64,000 nt of DNA from Alteribacter aurantiacus DSM 18675 (GTDB lineage Bacteria; Bacillota; Bacilli; Bacillales; Salisediminibacteriaceae): NCBI RefSeq assembly GCF_000429705.1, contig NZ_KE386941.1, positions 310,001 to 374,000 on the forward strand. The letters run 5' to 3'. Of the stretch, positions 1-8,176 are shown in pieces; position 1 is the first letter of the stretch; the number at the start of each line of letters is the position of its first letter. Position numbers and translations under genes: made by a program. Under the pieces are notes generated by a model. The model was not told where the DNA came from. It saw nothing but the letters and a program-made list of their open reading frames with translations, and ran no database searches.

Positions 1-2
1 AA

Positions 3-86
3 GAGCAGGCGTTGATTGAGCAAGAAGGGGAAATTCTGATGAAAAAAGTAAGAGAAAGTCGCGAGAAAAGTAAAGTTGGTTCTTAA
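3..86 (+). CDS. C-terminal end of an unidentified protein (partial)
   Basis: An open frame enters from the left edge and ends at TAA 84-86. The visible 27 residues are highly charged (Glu, Lys, Arg rich), as in a helical C-terminal tail. A strong terminator follows at once, which supports a genuine gene end. Too little is present to name a family. Confidence 0.6.
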   Translation, partial: EQALIEQEGEILMKKVRESREKSKVGS

Positions 87-112
87 ATCTATTCCTAAAA
101 AAAGTTAAAAAG

Positions 113-145
113 AAAGTCCGCACCAGACTAGGTGCGGACTTTTTG
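113..145 (+). terminator. Rho-independent terminator
   Basis: A 10-bp perfect stem (AGTCCGCACC with GGTGCGGACT, 115-124 and 131-140) with a six-base loop is followed by a T run. It ends the partial gene on the left edge. Confidence 0.9.
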
Positions 146-205
146 CAATTCTGTATTTTGCTTAATCGCTCGTGAATAAGTGTTTGTACTTTTGCTTCAT
201 AAAAT

Positions 206-292
206 TTAACAAACGTAAGCAGAACCTACAATAACCAACAGGATAAACATGACGACTAGAAATGTGAAACCATTTTGGCAGTCACCGGACAT
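206..292 (-). CDS. YjcZ-family sporulation microprotein
   Basis: A 28-residue protein with a short polar N-terminus (MSGDCQNG) followed by one hydrophobic segment containing the FILLVIVGSAY pattern typical of the YjcZ/YuzJ-type sporulation microproteins of Bacillaceae. A ribosome site AAAGGA lies 9 nt before the ATG. It is convergent with the partial gene on the left edge and downstream of the GntR gene. Two paralogues lie at 6157 and 6283. In the family these are made during sporulation and their molecular role is unknown. The N-terminal Cys and C-terminal Cys distinguish this copy from the other two. Confidence 0.85.
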   Translation of the reverse strand: MSGDCQNGFTFLVVMFILLVIVGSAYVC

Positions 293-388
293 GTAGCGTC
301 ATCCTTTCATCACAGACGTTTTGGGTGAACCCCCTATATACATATGTTTATAGGGCGTTTTTGTCTAATGGGCATATGTGGATTTCCT

Positions 389-1108
389 TTAGCCTCGTCT
401 GTTAGCCACAATGGTAAACTTGTATTCATCACTTTTAAAGTAAAGTTCGCTATACTCAAACACCTGTTCATTTGCGAGTTTGGAGAAGAGTTGAACCTTG
501 ATAATAGGAATGGCTTCATCTAAGTGAAGCAACTTTTGAATCTCGTCGTTAGGAAGCAATGGAAGAACCTCTTGAAAGCTGTCCTTTATCATAAGCTTTT
601 TTTTCTTTTCAATGTAGTCATATTTCGAGCCCGACATCGTTTCATACGATAAATCTGGAAACAGGCTGACAGGCAAATATGTGTCTTCCAAAACGAAGGG
701 GATACCATCGACTAGACGTTGACGCCTTACATAAAACGTTTTTTCTCCTATTTCCAAGTTGAGAACTTGGCGAATGTGATCACACGGTTCCACAAGTTTA
801 AAATCAATGACGGCATTGGAGATTTCCTTCCCGTATGCTTTCATTTCTTCGGTAAACCCTCTCAAAGAATAGATGTTATGTTCAATCTTGGTTTCCTTTA
901 CATACGTTCCACTACCTTGGATTTTATACAAAAGTCCTTCTTGAACAAGCAACTGAATCGCTTGACGTACGGTAACTCGACTGGCATGAAAGGTTTCTGC
1001 GAGCTTGGCTTCTGTGGGAATGGCTTCCCCTTCTTTCCATGACTTCTTATGTATGTGTTCTTTCATTTGGCTGGCAATTTTTCTATAAAGCGGTGAAGAC
1101 GTTCTCAT
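389..1108 (-). CDS. GntR/HutC-family regulator of the alpha-glucoside operon
   Basis: This 239-residue protein has an N-terminal winged helix-turn-helix (about residues 7-70, with the GntR pattern TFHASRVTVRQAIQLL followed by the GSGTYV wing) and a C-terminal UTRA ligand-binding domain (about 90-235). An ATG start is chosen at 1108 because GAGGG lies 8 nt upstream; a GTG 15 nt earlier lacks a site. It is divergent from malA-malP, so it probably senses a phosphorylated sugar and represses that operon, as TreR does. In B. subtilis the same operon has an RpiR-type activator (MalR/GlvR) instead, so regulator type differs here. The precise effector is inference. Confidence 0.85.
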   Translation of the reverse strand: MRTSSPLYRKIASQMKEHIHKKSWKEGEAIPTEAKLAETFHASRVTVRQAIQLLVQEGLLYKIQGSGTYVKETKIEHNIYSLRGFTEEMKAYGKEISNAVIDFKLVEPCDHIRQVLNLEIGEKTFYVRRQRLVDGIPFVLEDTYLPVSLFPDLSYETMSGSKYDYIEKKKKLMIKDSFQEVLPLLPNDEIQKLLHLDEAIPIIKVQLFSKLANEQVFEYSELYFKSDEYKFTIVANRRG

Positions 1109-1184
1109 ATTGTTTTCCCTCACAATCCATTTGTATGGCTTTCTTATAGCATACGTCAGATTTTTTTATTGAGCAAATACATTT

Positions 1185-1216
1185 TTGTTGACGCTTTCAT
1201 TTATATGTATTATATT
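1185..1216 (+). promoter_or_regulatory. malA promoter with overlapping candidate cre site
   Basis: TTGACG (1188-1193), a 17-bp spacer and TATATT (1211-1216) form a good sigma-A promoter. The -35 region overlaps a cre-like sequence (1185-1201) with TG, central CG and CA in register and two mismatches at the conserved AA. CcpA control of the operon is inferred. Confidence 0.65.
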
Positions 1217-1254
1217 TGTATTAGAAAATAAACAATACAATTTATATACAAATA
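1213..1254 (+). promoter_or_regulatory. Candidate operator for the divergent GntR regulator
   Basis: Half-sites ATTTGTAT and ATACAAAT, with a further AATACAAT between them, form dyad repeats just downstream of the -10. They resemble the TTGTATATACAA type of operator used by TreR-like GntR/UTRA repressors. Assignment to this regulator is inferred from position. Confidence 0.5.
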
Positions 1255-1277
1255 AATTACACAGGAGGATAACCATC

Positions 1278-2612
1278 ATGAAAAAACAAAACCTTGTCGT
1301 CGTAGGTGGCGGAAGTACGTACACATTAGGAATGATTATGAGCTTAATTGAAGAAAAGGAGCATTTTCCTCTTAAATCGATTACTTTTTACGATACAAAT
1401 GCAGAGCGTCAGGAAAGAATCGCAAAAGCTACGAAAGTGATCTTAAATGAAAAATACCCTGAATTAGAATCCTTCTCTTACACTACGGATAAGGAAGAAG
1501 CATTCACAGATGTTGATTTTGCTTTTGTGCAAATTCGTACAGGTGGCCTTCAAATGAGAGAGAAGGATGAGCAAATTCCTCTTCGTCACGGGGCTGTTGG
1601 GCAAGAAACATGCGGGCCTGGTGGAATGGCTTATGGTCTTCGATCCATTAAGGACATGATTGAAGTTGTGAATGATGTAAGAGAATACGCACCCGATGCG
1701 TGGATCTTAAACTATACAAATCCGGCAGCCATCGTTGCTGAAGCCTTGAGAAGAGAATTCCCGAAAGACGATAAAATCTTGAATATCTGTGATATGCCGG
1801 CCGCGATCATGGTGAGTTACGCTAAGATTTTAGGCAAAGAAATTTGGGACCTTGTTCCGGAATACTTCGGTTTAAACCACTTCGGATGGTTTACAAACAT
1901 TTATGATAAAGAAGGGAACAAGCTTACCGACGATATTAAAAACGCAATCAAAAATGATGGCTTCTTACCAGAAGACTCCGAGATTGTAAATGATCCGTCT
2001 TGGATTAAAACGTTCAAACAAGTCGAAACGATGCTCAATGATTTCCCGGACTACTTACCAAATACTTATTTACAGTACTATCTCTATCCATCTCAGATGG
2101 TAGAAAAAGAAGATATTGAAAATACGAGAGCACGTCAGGTGATTAACGGGCGTGAGAAGCGAGTTAACGATCAATGTGAAACGTTAATTAACGATCAGTC
2201 TACTGAACATGCAGACTTGGAAGTGGACATCCACGGCTGCTACATGATTCGAGTAGCTGCATCTCTTGCCTATAATACGGGAGACACATTCATTGTAATT
2301 GTTGAGAACAACGGCATTATCTCAAATATTCAAGACGATGCGATGGTAGAGGTACCAGCAGCTTTAACGTCTAGAGGTCCAAGACCTTATGCGGTTGGGG
2401 AAATTCCAACATTCCAAAAAGGCCTGATCGAAGGGCAATTGGCTTTTGAAAAACTCGTAGTCGATGCTTGGTATGAAAAAGATTACAACAAACTGCTCCA
2501 AGCATTAACATTGAATAGAACAGTCGTGGATGCTCCTAGAGCGCGGGCGATTCTAGATGATTTAATCGAAGAAAATAAAGCTTTCTGGCCTGAATTGGCA
2601 GCAAAATCATAG
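1278..2612 (+). CDS. malA: 6-phospho-alpha-glucosidase (GH4, MalA/GlvA)
   Basis: A 444-residue glycoside hydrolase family 4 enzyme, which uses NAD and a divalent metal to hydrolyse maltose-6'-phosphate and related phospho-alpha-glucosides in the cytoplasm. Visible features: a Rossmann GGGST near residues 10-14, GQETCGPGG, LNYTNPAAI, and the NICDMP segment whose CDMP form marks the alpha-glucosidase branch rather than CNVP-type phospho-beta-glucosidases; LNHFGW follows. The start at 1278 has AGGAGG at proper spacing; an upstream in-frame codon lies in the promoter and was rejected. It forms an operon with the PTS permease 69 nt downstream. Close resemblance to B. subtilis GlvA is from memory of the family. 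Confidence 0.93.
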   Translation: MKKQNLVVVGGGSTYTLGMIMSLIEEKEHFPLKSITFYDTNAERQERIAKATKVILNEKYPELESFSYTTDKEEAFTDVDFAFVQIRTGGLQMREKDEQIPLRHGAVGQETCGPGGMAYGLRSIKDMIEVVNDVREYAPDAWILNYTNPAAIVAEALRREFPKDDKILNICDMPAAIMVSYAKILGKEIWDLVPEYFGLNHFGWFTNIYDKEGNKLTDDIKNAIKNDGFLPEDSEIVNDPSWIKTFKQVETMLNDFPDYLPNTYLQYYLYPSQMVEKEDIENTRARQVINGREKRVNDQCETLINDQSTEHADLEVDIHGCYMIRVAASLAYNTGDTFIVIVENNGIISNIQDDAMVEVPAALTSRGPRPYAVGEIPTFQKGLIEGQLAFEKLVVDAWYEKDYNKLLQALTLNRTVVDAPRARAILDDLIEENKAFWPELAAKS

Positions 2613-2681
2613 AGAGAGGATCGGGCTGGTTTAACACCAGCCTCATTTCCACAAAAAACGGGGATACAGGGAGGTAACATC

Positions 2682-4241
2682 ATGAATTTTGCGGCATTGC
2701 AGAGGTTCGGGAAATCATTAATGGTCCCGGTAGCCTTGTTGCCTGCGGCAGGGATTTTACTAGGAATAGGTGCGGCTATGAATGGCCCCCTTGCTGATTA
2801 CTTGCCTTTTTTGCAAACGGATACAATGCAGGTGATAAGTAATGGAATGACGACAATTGGTTTAAGTATCTTTCAAAACTTACCGATTATTTTCGCCGTT
2901 GGTGTAGCTATTGGTTTAACAGGCGGCTCTGGAATAGCGGCTTTGGCTGCCTTGCTTGGCTATATTATTATGAATACGACGATTTCTCTTGCCATGAACA
3001 TTACACCGCAAATGGCAGAAGAGAGTGGCGAATACGGAATGACTCTTGGTATTGCTTCCCTTGAAACCGGGGTATTAGGCGGGATTATCGTCGGGTTATT
3101 AGCTGTTTGGGTATACAATCGATTCAAGCGATTCCAACCTCCAGAAGTTCTTGGCTTTTTTGCCGGCGATCGCTCGGTTGGAATCGTGATGGTGTTTATG
3201 TCCATCTTGTTAGCGTTCGTGGTTATGCTTGTTTGGCCTCCCATTCAAACGGGCATTAACGCGGTCGCGAACGTCATTGCTACGGATGCAACGAACCCTG
3301 CTTACATAGGTCTGTATGGGTTCCTTGAACGAGTATTAATACCAACGGGACTTCACCACATTTGGTATGCACCATTTCTTTGGACTCAGCTTGGTGGAAC
3401 AGCACAAGTGGCTGGTCAGATGGTATCTGGTGATCAATACATTTTTCTTGCTCAAATTGCAGCAGGGGAAGAGGTTACAGCAGGACGCTTTATGGCAGGG
3501 AAGTATCCAATCGTCATGTTCGGTCTTCTTGGTGCCGCTTTTGCAATGTATCGGCAGGCTGACAAAAAGAACCGTCCTGTAGTAAAAGGGATGCTGATCG
3601 CTGCAGCAGGAACAGCGTTTCTTACAGGAATTACGGAACCGATCGAGTTTACGTTCCTTTTTGTAGCCCCATTATTATTTGTCATTCATGCCGTGATTAC
3701 GGGCTTTAGTTTCGCTATTGCTTACATGCTTAACGTACAGCTTGGATGGGCAGGGGGATCTGGATTAATTGACTACATTTTGGTCAATGCTCTGCCTGGT
3801 ACACCAAACTGGTGGATGAACCTTGTGCTAGGAGCGATCTTCTTTGTGATTTATTACGTGGTATTCTCTTTTGCGATCAACAAATGGAACTTGGCTACAC
3901 CTGGTCGTGCAGGACAAGAAGCGAAGCTCTATACTCGTAAAGATTACAATGAAAAAAAAGAAACGGAAAACAAACCTGTAGCAAAGAAAGATCAGTATCG
4001 TGAAACAGCGAAAGAGATTCTTGTGGCACTCGGAGGAAAAGAGAATCTAGAGAATGTCGATGCTTGCTTTACTCGGCTTAGAGTGACGGTTGTAGATCCG
4101 GGTGAAATTGATGAAGATCAACTAAAAGCCCTTGGTGCCGCAGGCGTGATGAAGTATAACAAAAACATTCAAGCTGTTTTTGGAGGAAAGTCAGACCTAT
4201 ATAAGAACGAGATAAATGATATCATTAAAAGAAGTGCTTAA
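2682..4241 (+). CDS. malP: PTS alpha-glucoside (maltose-type) EIICB permease
   Basis: This 519-residue membrane protein imports and phosphorylates a maltose-type sugar. It has an EIIC domain (about residues 1-420, ten or so membrane segments, with the ITEPIEF motif near 315-322) and a C-terminal EIIB domain whose phosphorylated cysteine is C462 in ACFTRLR. There is no EIIA domain, so EIIA-Glc from another protein is needed, as for B. subtilis MalP. Start: ATG with GGGAGG upstream. Co-transcribed with malA, whose product handles the imported sugar phosphate. Confidence 0.93.
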   Translation: MNFAALQRFGKSLMVPVALLPAAGILLGIGAAMNGPLADYLPFLQTDTMQVISNGMTTIGLSIFQNLPIIFAVGVAIGLTGGSGIAALAALLGYIIMNTTISLAMNITPQMAEESGEYGMTLGIASLETGVLGGIIVGLLAVWVYNRFKRFQPPEVLGFFAGDRSVGIVMVFMSILLAFVVMLVWPPIQTGINAVANVIATDATNPAYIGLYGFLERVLIPTGLHHIWYAPFLWTQLGGTAQVAGQMVSGDQYIFLAQIAAGEEVTAGRFMAGKYPIVMFGLLGAAFAMYRQADKKNRPVVKGMLIAAAGTAFLTGITEPIEFTFLFVAPLLFVIHAVITGFSFAIAYMLNVQLGWAGGSGLIDYILVNALPGTPNWWMNLVLGAIFFVIYYVVFSFAINKWNLATPGRAGQEAKLYTRKDYNEKKETENKPVAKKDQYRETAKEILVALGGKENLENVDACFTRLRVTVVDPGEIDEDQLKALGAAGVMKYNKNIQAVFGGKSDLYKNEINDIIKRSA

Positions 4242-4258
4242 GTAAGCAGAAGATAGAA

Positions 4259-4294
4259 GGTAGTAGGGATGAACAATCCTTGCTATCTTTTTTA
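4259..4294 (+). terminator. Terminator of malA-malP
   Basis: An imperfect stem with G-U pairs (GGTAGTAGGGA with TCCTTGCTATC) is followed by six T residues, 17 nt after the malP stop. Confidence 0.75.
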
Positions 4295-4389
4295 GTGTTG
4301 AGAATCAACTTTTAGGTGTTGAATTTGACTAAAGAAAGTTTATAAGAAAAAGGAATCCAAAATGAAAACCTATAATAAATACATATACA

Positions 4390-4575
4390 TTTGCGTCAGT
4401 GAATAAGGCTTAGCTTTACGCCACCTCGTTCCCTTGTCGCGGCGTGCTGGCAAGTAGCCGATTCTTAATCATTTCGTGGAAGCAAATCGCTGTACATTCA
4501 CGATGCAAACGAACCTCACAGCAGTAGGGCTGTCGCTACTAGCGTTCAGCTACGCCTGCGCATATCAACAGGACA
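4390..4575 (+). repeat. GC-rich non-coding block, possible dispersed repeat
   Basis: This part of the 415-nt gap between malP and prsA is clearly more GC-rich than its AT-rich flanks and contains no supportable reading frame. Its texture resembles intergenic repeat units common in Bacillaceae, but no second copy was found in this window, so the repeat label is inference. The rest of the gap holds only two terminators. Confidence 0.3.
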
Positions 4576-4610
4576 TAGCATTTTACACAACATGAAAATA
4601 TACTAATTTT

Positions 4611-4644
4611 TAAAAAACAGCACATAAGAGAGTCTTATGTGCTG
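4611..4644 (-). terminator. Terminator of prsA
   Basis: An 11-bp perfect stem (CAGCACATAAG with CTTATGTGCTG) is followed on the minus strand by a run of T. It lies 13 nt past the prsA stop. Confidence 0.88.
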
Positions 4645-4656
4645 CTTTGCTTCTAT

Positions 4657-5583
4657 TTATTGATCAAACAATCCTTCATAACGACTGTCAATCACGTTAA
4701 TTTCAACTTCTTCAAACATTTCCTGTTGTTTTTCACCCATACGTTGCATCATGCGCTGGTTAAGGGTGTTATAGAGTTGTTCTTCCACTTCTTCAAAGTC
4801 ATCTTCAAACGGAGTGCGGTCCGTTACTTGAATGATGTGATAACCAAACTGCGTTGGTACAGGTTCACTAATTTCATCTACTTCAAGGTTATAAGCAGCT
4901 TCTTCAAATGGAGCTGTCATTGTACCTCTACGGAAAAAGCCAAGGTCGCCACCCTCAGAACCGGAACCTGGATCTACAGAATACTCTTCAGCAAGCTCTG
5001 CAAAGTCTTCCCCGTCTGTGAGACGCTCGTATAACTCATTTGCCAACTCTTCTTCTTCGACCAAAATATGACGGGCTTCTACCTCTTCACCTTTATCATA
5101 TTCAGCTTGTACCATTTCTTCTGTTGGCTCTCCTTCGTCTTCAACTAGCTTTTGAAGTAACACTTGTTGCTTTACAAGCTCGCGAACTTCTTCCTCACTC
5201 GAGATTCCTTGCATTTCCATGATGTTGTAAAACTCGTCATCAGACTCAATTCCCATTGATTCCTGGATGGTTTGAATTTCTTCATCAATATCCTCTTCAG
5301 AAACACCTAGCTCTTCAGCTTTGTGGTTCATTACTTTCATTTGAACCAATTCTTGAATAACTTGATCACCATACATGTCTTTTAAACGATTCACAAGCTC
5401 TTCTTCTGTTATATCCCCTGCACTTGTTTCCACGATAACCTGATTGTCATCATTCGCTTCCTGTGCTTCAACCTCTGCACTGGAATCAGTTCCGTTTTGC
5501 TCCTCTTCGCTCGCTTCATCATTCGTACATGCAGCAAGTAAAAGTACCATTGATGAGGCTGCTAAAATCCACTTCTTTTTCAA
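4657..5583 (-). CDS. prsA: PrsA-like peptidyl-prolyl isomerase foldase lipoprotein
   Basis: A 308-residue lipoprotein that helps secreted proteins fold outside the membrane. It has a signal peptide ending in lipobox LAAC with lipidated C19, an N-terminal SurA-like helical part, and a parvulin (PPIC) domain at about 168-260 (ARHILV, GGDLGFF, GYHIIQV). A TTG start at 5583 is preferred because AAGGGAG lies 9 nt upstream and the signal peptide then begins MKKKW; an ATG at 5592 abuts that site. The mature protein is extraordinarily rich in Glu and Asp, which suggests adaptation to salt. Monocistronic with its own terminator. Upstream lies a gap of about 570 nt containing one GC-rich block. Confidence 0.9.
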   Translation of the reverse strand: MKKKWILAASSMVLLLAACTNDEASEEEQNGTDSSAEVEAQEANDDNQVIVETSAGDITEEELVNRLKDMYGDQVIQELVQMKVMNHKAEELGVSEEDIDEEIQTIQESMGIESDDEFYNIMEMQGISSEEEVRELVKQQVLLQKLVEDEGEPTEEMVQAEYDKGEEVEARHILVEEEELANELYERLTDGEDFAELAEEYSVDPGSGSEGGDLGFFRRGTMTAPFEEAAYNLEVDEISEPVPTQFGYHIIQVTDRTPFEDDFEEVEEQLYNTLNQRMMQRMGEKQQEMFEEVEINVIDSRYEGLFDQ

Positions 5584-5774
5584 ACTCTCCATCTCCCTTA
5601 TGCGCTTTAAACAAGCTGTTATATCACCCTTTACTATAGCACAGAAGGAAGGATATTGAAATGTATGTATGAAGAAGAAAGACTTTACAGTAGTGGTATT
5701 ATAACTGAAATGTACTTTCGTATAGATTGTTGCTTTATTAATATTTTCTTCATCACGACAAGTGTTGTTGAAGC

Positions 5775-5955
5775 CTTTCGTTTTCCTTGGTGGAGCTAGC
5801 AACCCTCCTCGGGTCTTCCTATGATTGCGTATGCTTTGAGGCGAGGCGTCTGCGTCGAAGCAACTCGAAGCTTAATCGATTCGTCCCTGCGGAGTCTTGC
5901 TTTGCCCTCACGGCCACAGGAGCCTTGTGTCCTTCTGCTTCAATTTATCTTGTAT
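5775..5955 (+). repeat. GC-rich non-coding block resembling a Bacillaceae intergenic repeat
   Basis: Within the gap upstream of prsA, this segment is GC-rich and has no credible frame. On the minus strand it contains pieces such as AAGACTCCGCAGGGACGA and GGAAGACCCGAGGAGGGT. These resemble, from memory, a dispersed 150-bp element of Bacillus and Geobacillus relatives (GACTCCTGCGGG and GAAGACCC motifs). No second copy lies in this window; the assignment is inference. Confidence 0.4.
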
Positions 5956-6156
5956 AAAAGCAAAATCCTTCCGAAAACTGCGAACTAAAGTGATAAAAAG
6001 TAGCCTTATTCTTTATTGCTGCCACAATTTAGAGCGTTTTGAACATGGAGTTAAATCCAAGTAAAAGCTTTAATTTATTCTCAACTCGTGATAAACGTCC
6101 AAACCAATGAGGCTTTTTTCAATAGTATGTAATGAACGATGAAAAGGAGGGATACC

Positions 6157-6243
6157 ATGTCACATTCATATGATAATGGCTTTGCGTTATTAGTGGTGTT
6201 GTTTATCTTATTGGTTATCATTGGAGCGGTCTGGGCTTATTAA
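6157..6243 (+). CDS. YjcZ-family sporulation microprotein
   Basis: 28 residues: polar MSHSYDNG followed by one hydrophobic helix with the LFILLVIIGA pattern of the YjcZ family. AAAGGAGG lies a few nt upstream of the ATG. It is the first of a tandem pair; the second begins 39 nt later. Products of this family are found in sporulating cells, probably membrane inserted; their function is unknown. Confidence 0.88.
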   Translation: MSHSYDNGFALLVVLFILLVIIGAVWAY

Positions 6244-6282
6244 TTGTAAGTTCTTTAGCATAGGCGAAAGGGGGTAACGCTT

Positions 6283-6369
6283 ATGAGTCATAAAGGTAAC
6301 GGTCAAGGCTTTGCGTTAATCGTTGTACTATTCATTTTGCTTGTGATTGTTGGAGCATCTTGGTACTAA
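6283..6369 (+). CDS. YjcZ-family sporulation microprotein, tandem copy
   Basis: 28 residues, MSHKGNGQ then a hydrophobic helix with LFILLVIVGAS. It is clearly a tandem duplicate of the preceding gene and has its own ribosome site (AAAGGGGG). Same length as the copies at 206-292 and 6157-6243. A hairpin follows, so the pair is probably one transcript. Confidence 0.88.
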   Translation: MSHKGNGQGFALIVVLFILLVIVGASWY

Positions 6370-6385
6370 AAAAGAACATGAAAAT

Positions 6386-6420
6386 AGCTGTCTCTGTGGA
6401 GACAGCTTTGCTTGTTCTTT
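6386..6420 (+). terminator. Terminator-like hairpin after the YjcZ pair
   Basis: A 9-bp perfect stem (AGCTGTCTC with GAGACAGCT) with outer AAGAAC/GTTCTT pairing. The T tract is short, so termination may be partial. Confidence 0.6.
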
Positions 6421-6428
6421 ACATGTTT

Positions 6429-6617
6429 TTAAGTGAAGAAGATCCTTACAAACGATGATGTGAGTAAAATCATAATAAGAATATTGATCGTTCGAAAGAC
6501 TTTAGGTTGTTTTTCTTCGGAAATTTCTTTTTGAATACATAATGTATTGGTCATGGAATTAATTGTAAACAGGTATAGCGCTGCAAACAAAACGAATGGA
6601 ATAAATGGCATAATCAT
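6429..6617 (-). CDS. Small two-helix membrane protein, function unknown
   Basis: 62 residues with two hydrophobic segments (about 3-20 and 43-60) separated by a charged EKQPK loop. GGGGG lies 7 nt before the ATG. It resembles short membrane proteins found near prsA in Bacillaceae, but I recognise no named family. Convergent with the YjcZ pair. Its reality rests on the ribosome site and the regular helix-loop-helix pattern. Confidence 0.6.
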   Translation of the reverse strand: MIMPFIPFVLFAALYLFTINSMTNTLCIQKEISEEKQPKVFRTINILIMILLTSSFVRIFFT

Positions 6618-6770
6618 CTAGTAACCCCCATAGCTTAAGCTCATTGTTTAACTTTATCAAAAGAAAGTCGAAAATCATAGTAATACGGTCATATTGTTCC
6701 CATTCTCGTTCCTATTGCTTTAGAATGACAGTGAAGGATACATTCATTTCGAGAGGAGAATGATCGGTTC

Positions 6771-7391
6771 ATGAAATGGACGAATAATAAATGGAAAGTC
6801 GCCTTTTTCTCTTTACTATCTATTGTAACATTAATCACCATTTTCATCATGGTCATGTTGTATCGTTTCTTGGCTCCGATTGACGATCCTGAGTGGGAAC
6901 AGGTGGAGAGAGGAGATTGGGAAAATCAATACCCATCCTTCGTACTAGAAGCAAATAAAGATAACTTAAACCATCTTATTCAACAGGAGTTGGATAAAGA
7001 AGATCCGAATCGGGAGTACGATATTTACTTGGAGGATGAAGTGTTGTTTCGAGCCTCTTTTTCTGTGTTTGGCACGGAGGTACCTGTGGAAATGAACCTT
7101 GCTCCAGAAGTCACAGAAGACGGAAATATCATCTTAGAAGAGACGGCGTTTCGTATCGGAAACCTCTCGCTCCCGTCCGCGCAAATTTTTAGGATGATTG
7201 AAAACATGGCAGATCTGCCGGATTTTGTGTACATCAACCCCAATGAATCAAGGATTTACATTCAACTTCAAGAGGGTGTTTCAGAAGACGTGTTAGTTGA
7301 AGCGGAAGAATTCAATCTAGAAGAAGACAGAATCAGGTTTACGATCTTTTTAACCTCTTCTGACATGAGTTTGCCAAACGAAGTGGAATAA
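6771..7391 (+). CDS. YpmS-family membrane-anchored protein (DUF2140)
   Basis: 206 residues: a short basic N-terminus, one membrane helix (about 10-31, FFSLLSIVTLITIFIMVML) and an acidic extracytoplasmic domain that matches the YpmS/DUF2140 layout (FVLEANKDNLNHLI, NLSLPSAQI, YIQLQEG). The family is thought to act at the cell envelope; no activity is established. It ends in a bidirectional terminator shared with the convergent DUF3267 gene. GAGGAG lies about 12 nt upstream of the ATG, a rather long spacing. Confidence 0.8.
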   Translation: MKWTNNKWKVAFFSLLSIVTLITIFIMVMLYRFLAPIDDPEWEQVERGDWENQYPSFVLEANKDNLNHLIQQELDKEDPNREYDIYLEDEVLFRASFSVFGTEVPVEMNLAPEVTEDGNIILEETAFRIGNLSLPSAQIFRMIENMADLPDFVYINPNESRIYIQLQEGVSEDVLVEAEEFNLEEDRIRFTIFLTSSDMSLPNEVE

Positions 7392-7408
7392 CATACTCCG
7401 TGAGAATA

Positions 7409-7438
7409 AAAAAAGCCTCGTCGCTACGAGGCTTTTTT
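7409..7438. terminator. Bidirectional terminator
   Basis: AAAAAAGCCTCG and CGAGGCTTTTTT flank a six-base loop, giving a T run on both strands. It serves the YpmS-like gene on + and the DUF3267 gene on -, whose stop codon lies inside it. Confidence 0.9.
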
Positions 7439-7984
7439 GTTCGTAAGAGCAGGGTTTTCACAAAGGATGTGAAAGCCTCCACTGTATTCTTCTACAAAAG
7501 AATCCCGTGGTGCTCTTCGGATGTGTTTAAAATATAAGAAATCGTGCATGCAAATACCGATATTTAATGCAGACATGAGCGCTGCATAATGAAGTAAGTG
7601 CGGAAAGAGAATGGAGATCACAATCGCTCCAAAAGTAATAAAAACCGCCGGGGAGCAGATGGCTAAGATCGAGACTCGCTTAGGCAACGGTTGTTTGACT
7701 GCAAAATATAAAAACGGCCATTCCCTCATTTGAATACCCATGGTGGCTTTTTTCCCTAACATCCAAACTGGTATGCAATGAAGCAACATATGAAGGGGAA
7801 TGACAGCAAAGAGGCATACGATGAGAAAAGTTACACCGTAGTCCACTAAAGAACCTTCTAAAATAAACGTACTAAACACTAAGTAATACAACAGAAAATA
7901 AATCACCATAACTAATCCGGACAATAACCACAGTCTGAAACGACCGATGTCTTGCGATACGGATACTGTTTTCCAGCAATTCAT
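7424..7984 (-). CDS. DUF3267-type membrane protein with degenerate zincin motif
   Basis: 186 residues with about four membrane helices. The layout matches DUF3267 proteins (putative membrane zinc peptidases): a helix pair, PLHMLLH where family members have HExxH, then a PFLYF segment and the C-terminal ALNIGICMHDFLYF stretch. The catalytic Glu position is Met, so peptidase activity is doubtful. It lies between the YpmS-like gene and hpr. The family call is from pattern memory, moderately sure. Confidence 0.65.
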   Translation of the reverse strand: MNCWKTVSVSQDIGRFRLWLLSGLVMVIYFLLYYLVFSTFILEGSLVDYGVTFLIVCLFAVIPLHMLLHCIPVWMLGKKATMGIQMREWPFLYFAVKQPLPKRVSILAICSPAVFITFGAIVISILFPHLLHYAALMSALNIGICMHDFLYFKHIRRAPRDSFVEEYSGGFHILCENPALTNKKAS

Positions 7985-8176
7985 CTGCTCACCTCCTCTT
8001 GATGCTACTCTAGTAATTTAAGCCCTGTAGCCAATAAAAGCAAGAGGTTTTTGAGAAAAAATATACTTTATTTTTGTTAAGGTCCTTTTAGTGCATTAAA
8101 CATGAAAAGAAGCTGACCAAATCAAGGATTACCCCCCTTTAGTCAACCTCTGATATTCGTAAGTATTCAGTGAAGA

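Noticed and set aside
333..356. Hairpin CCCTATA/TATAGGG downstream of the GntR gene
   Set aside because: The T run is on the + strand, where no gene ends, so its role as terminator of the minus gene is not supported.
719..1042. A + frame opposite the GntR gene
   Set aside because: It is a shadow; the minus frame has clear winged-helix and UTRA motifs and a ribosome site.
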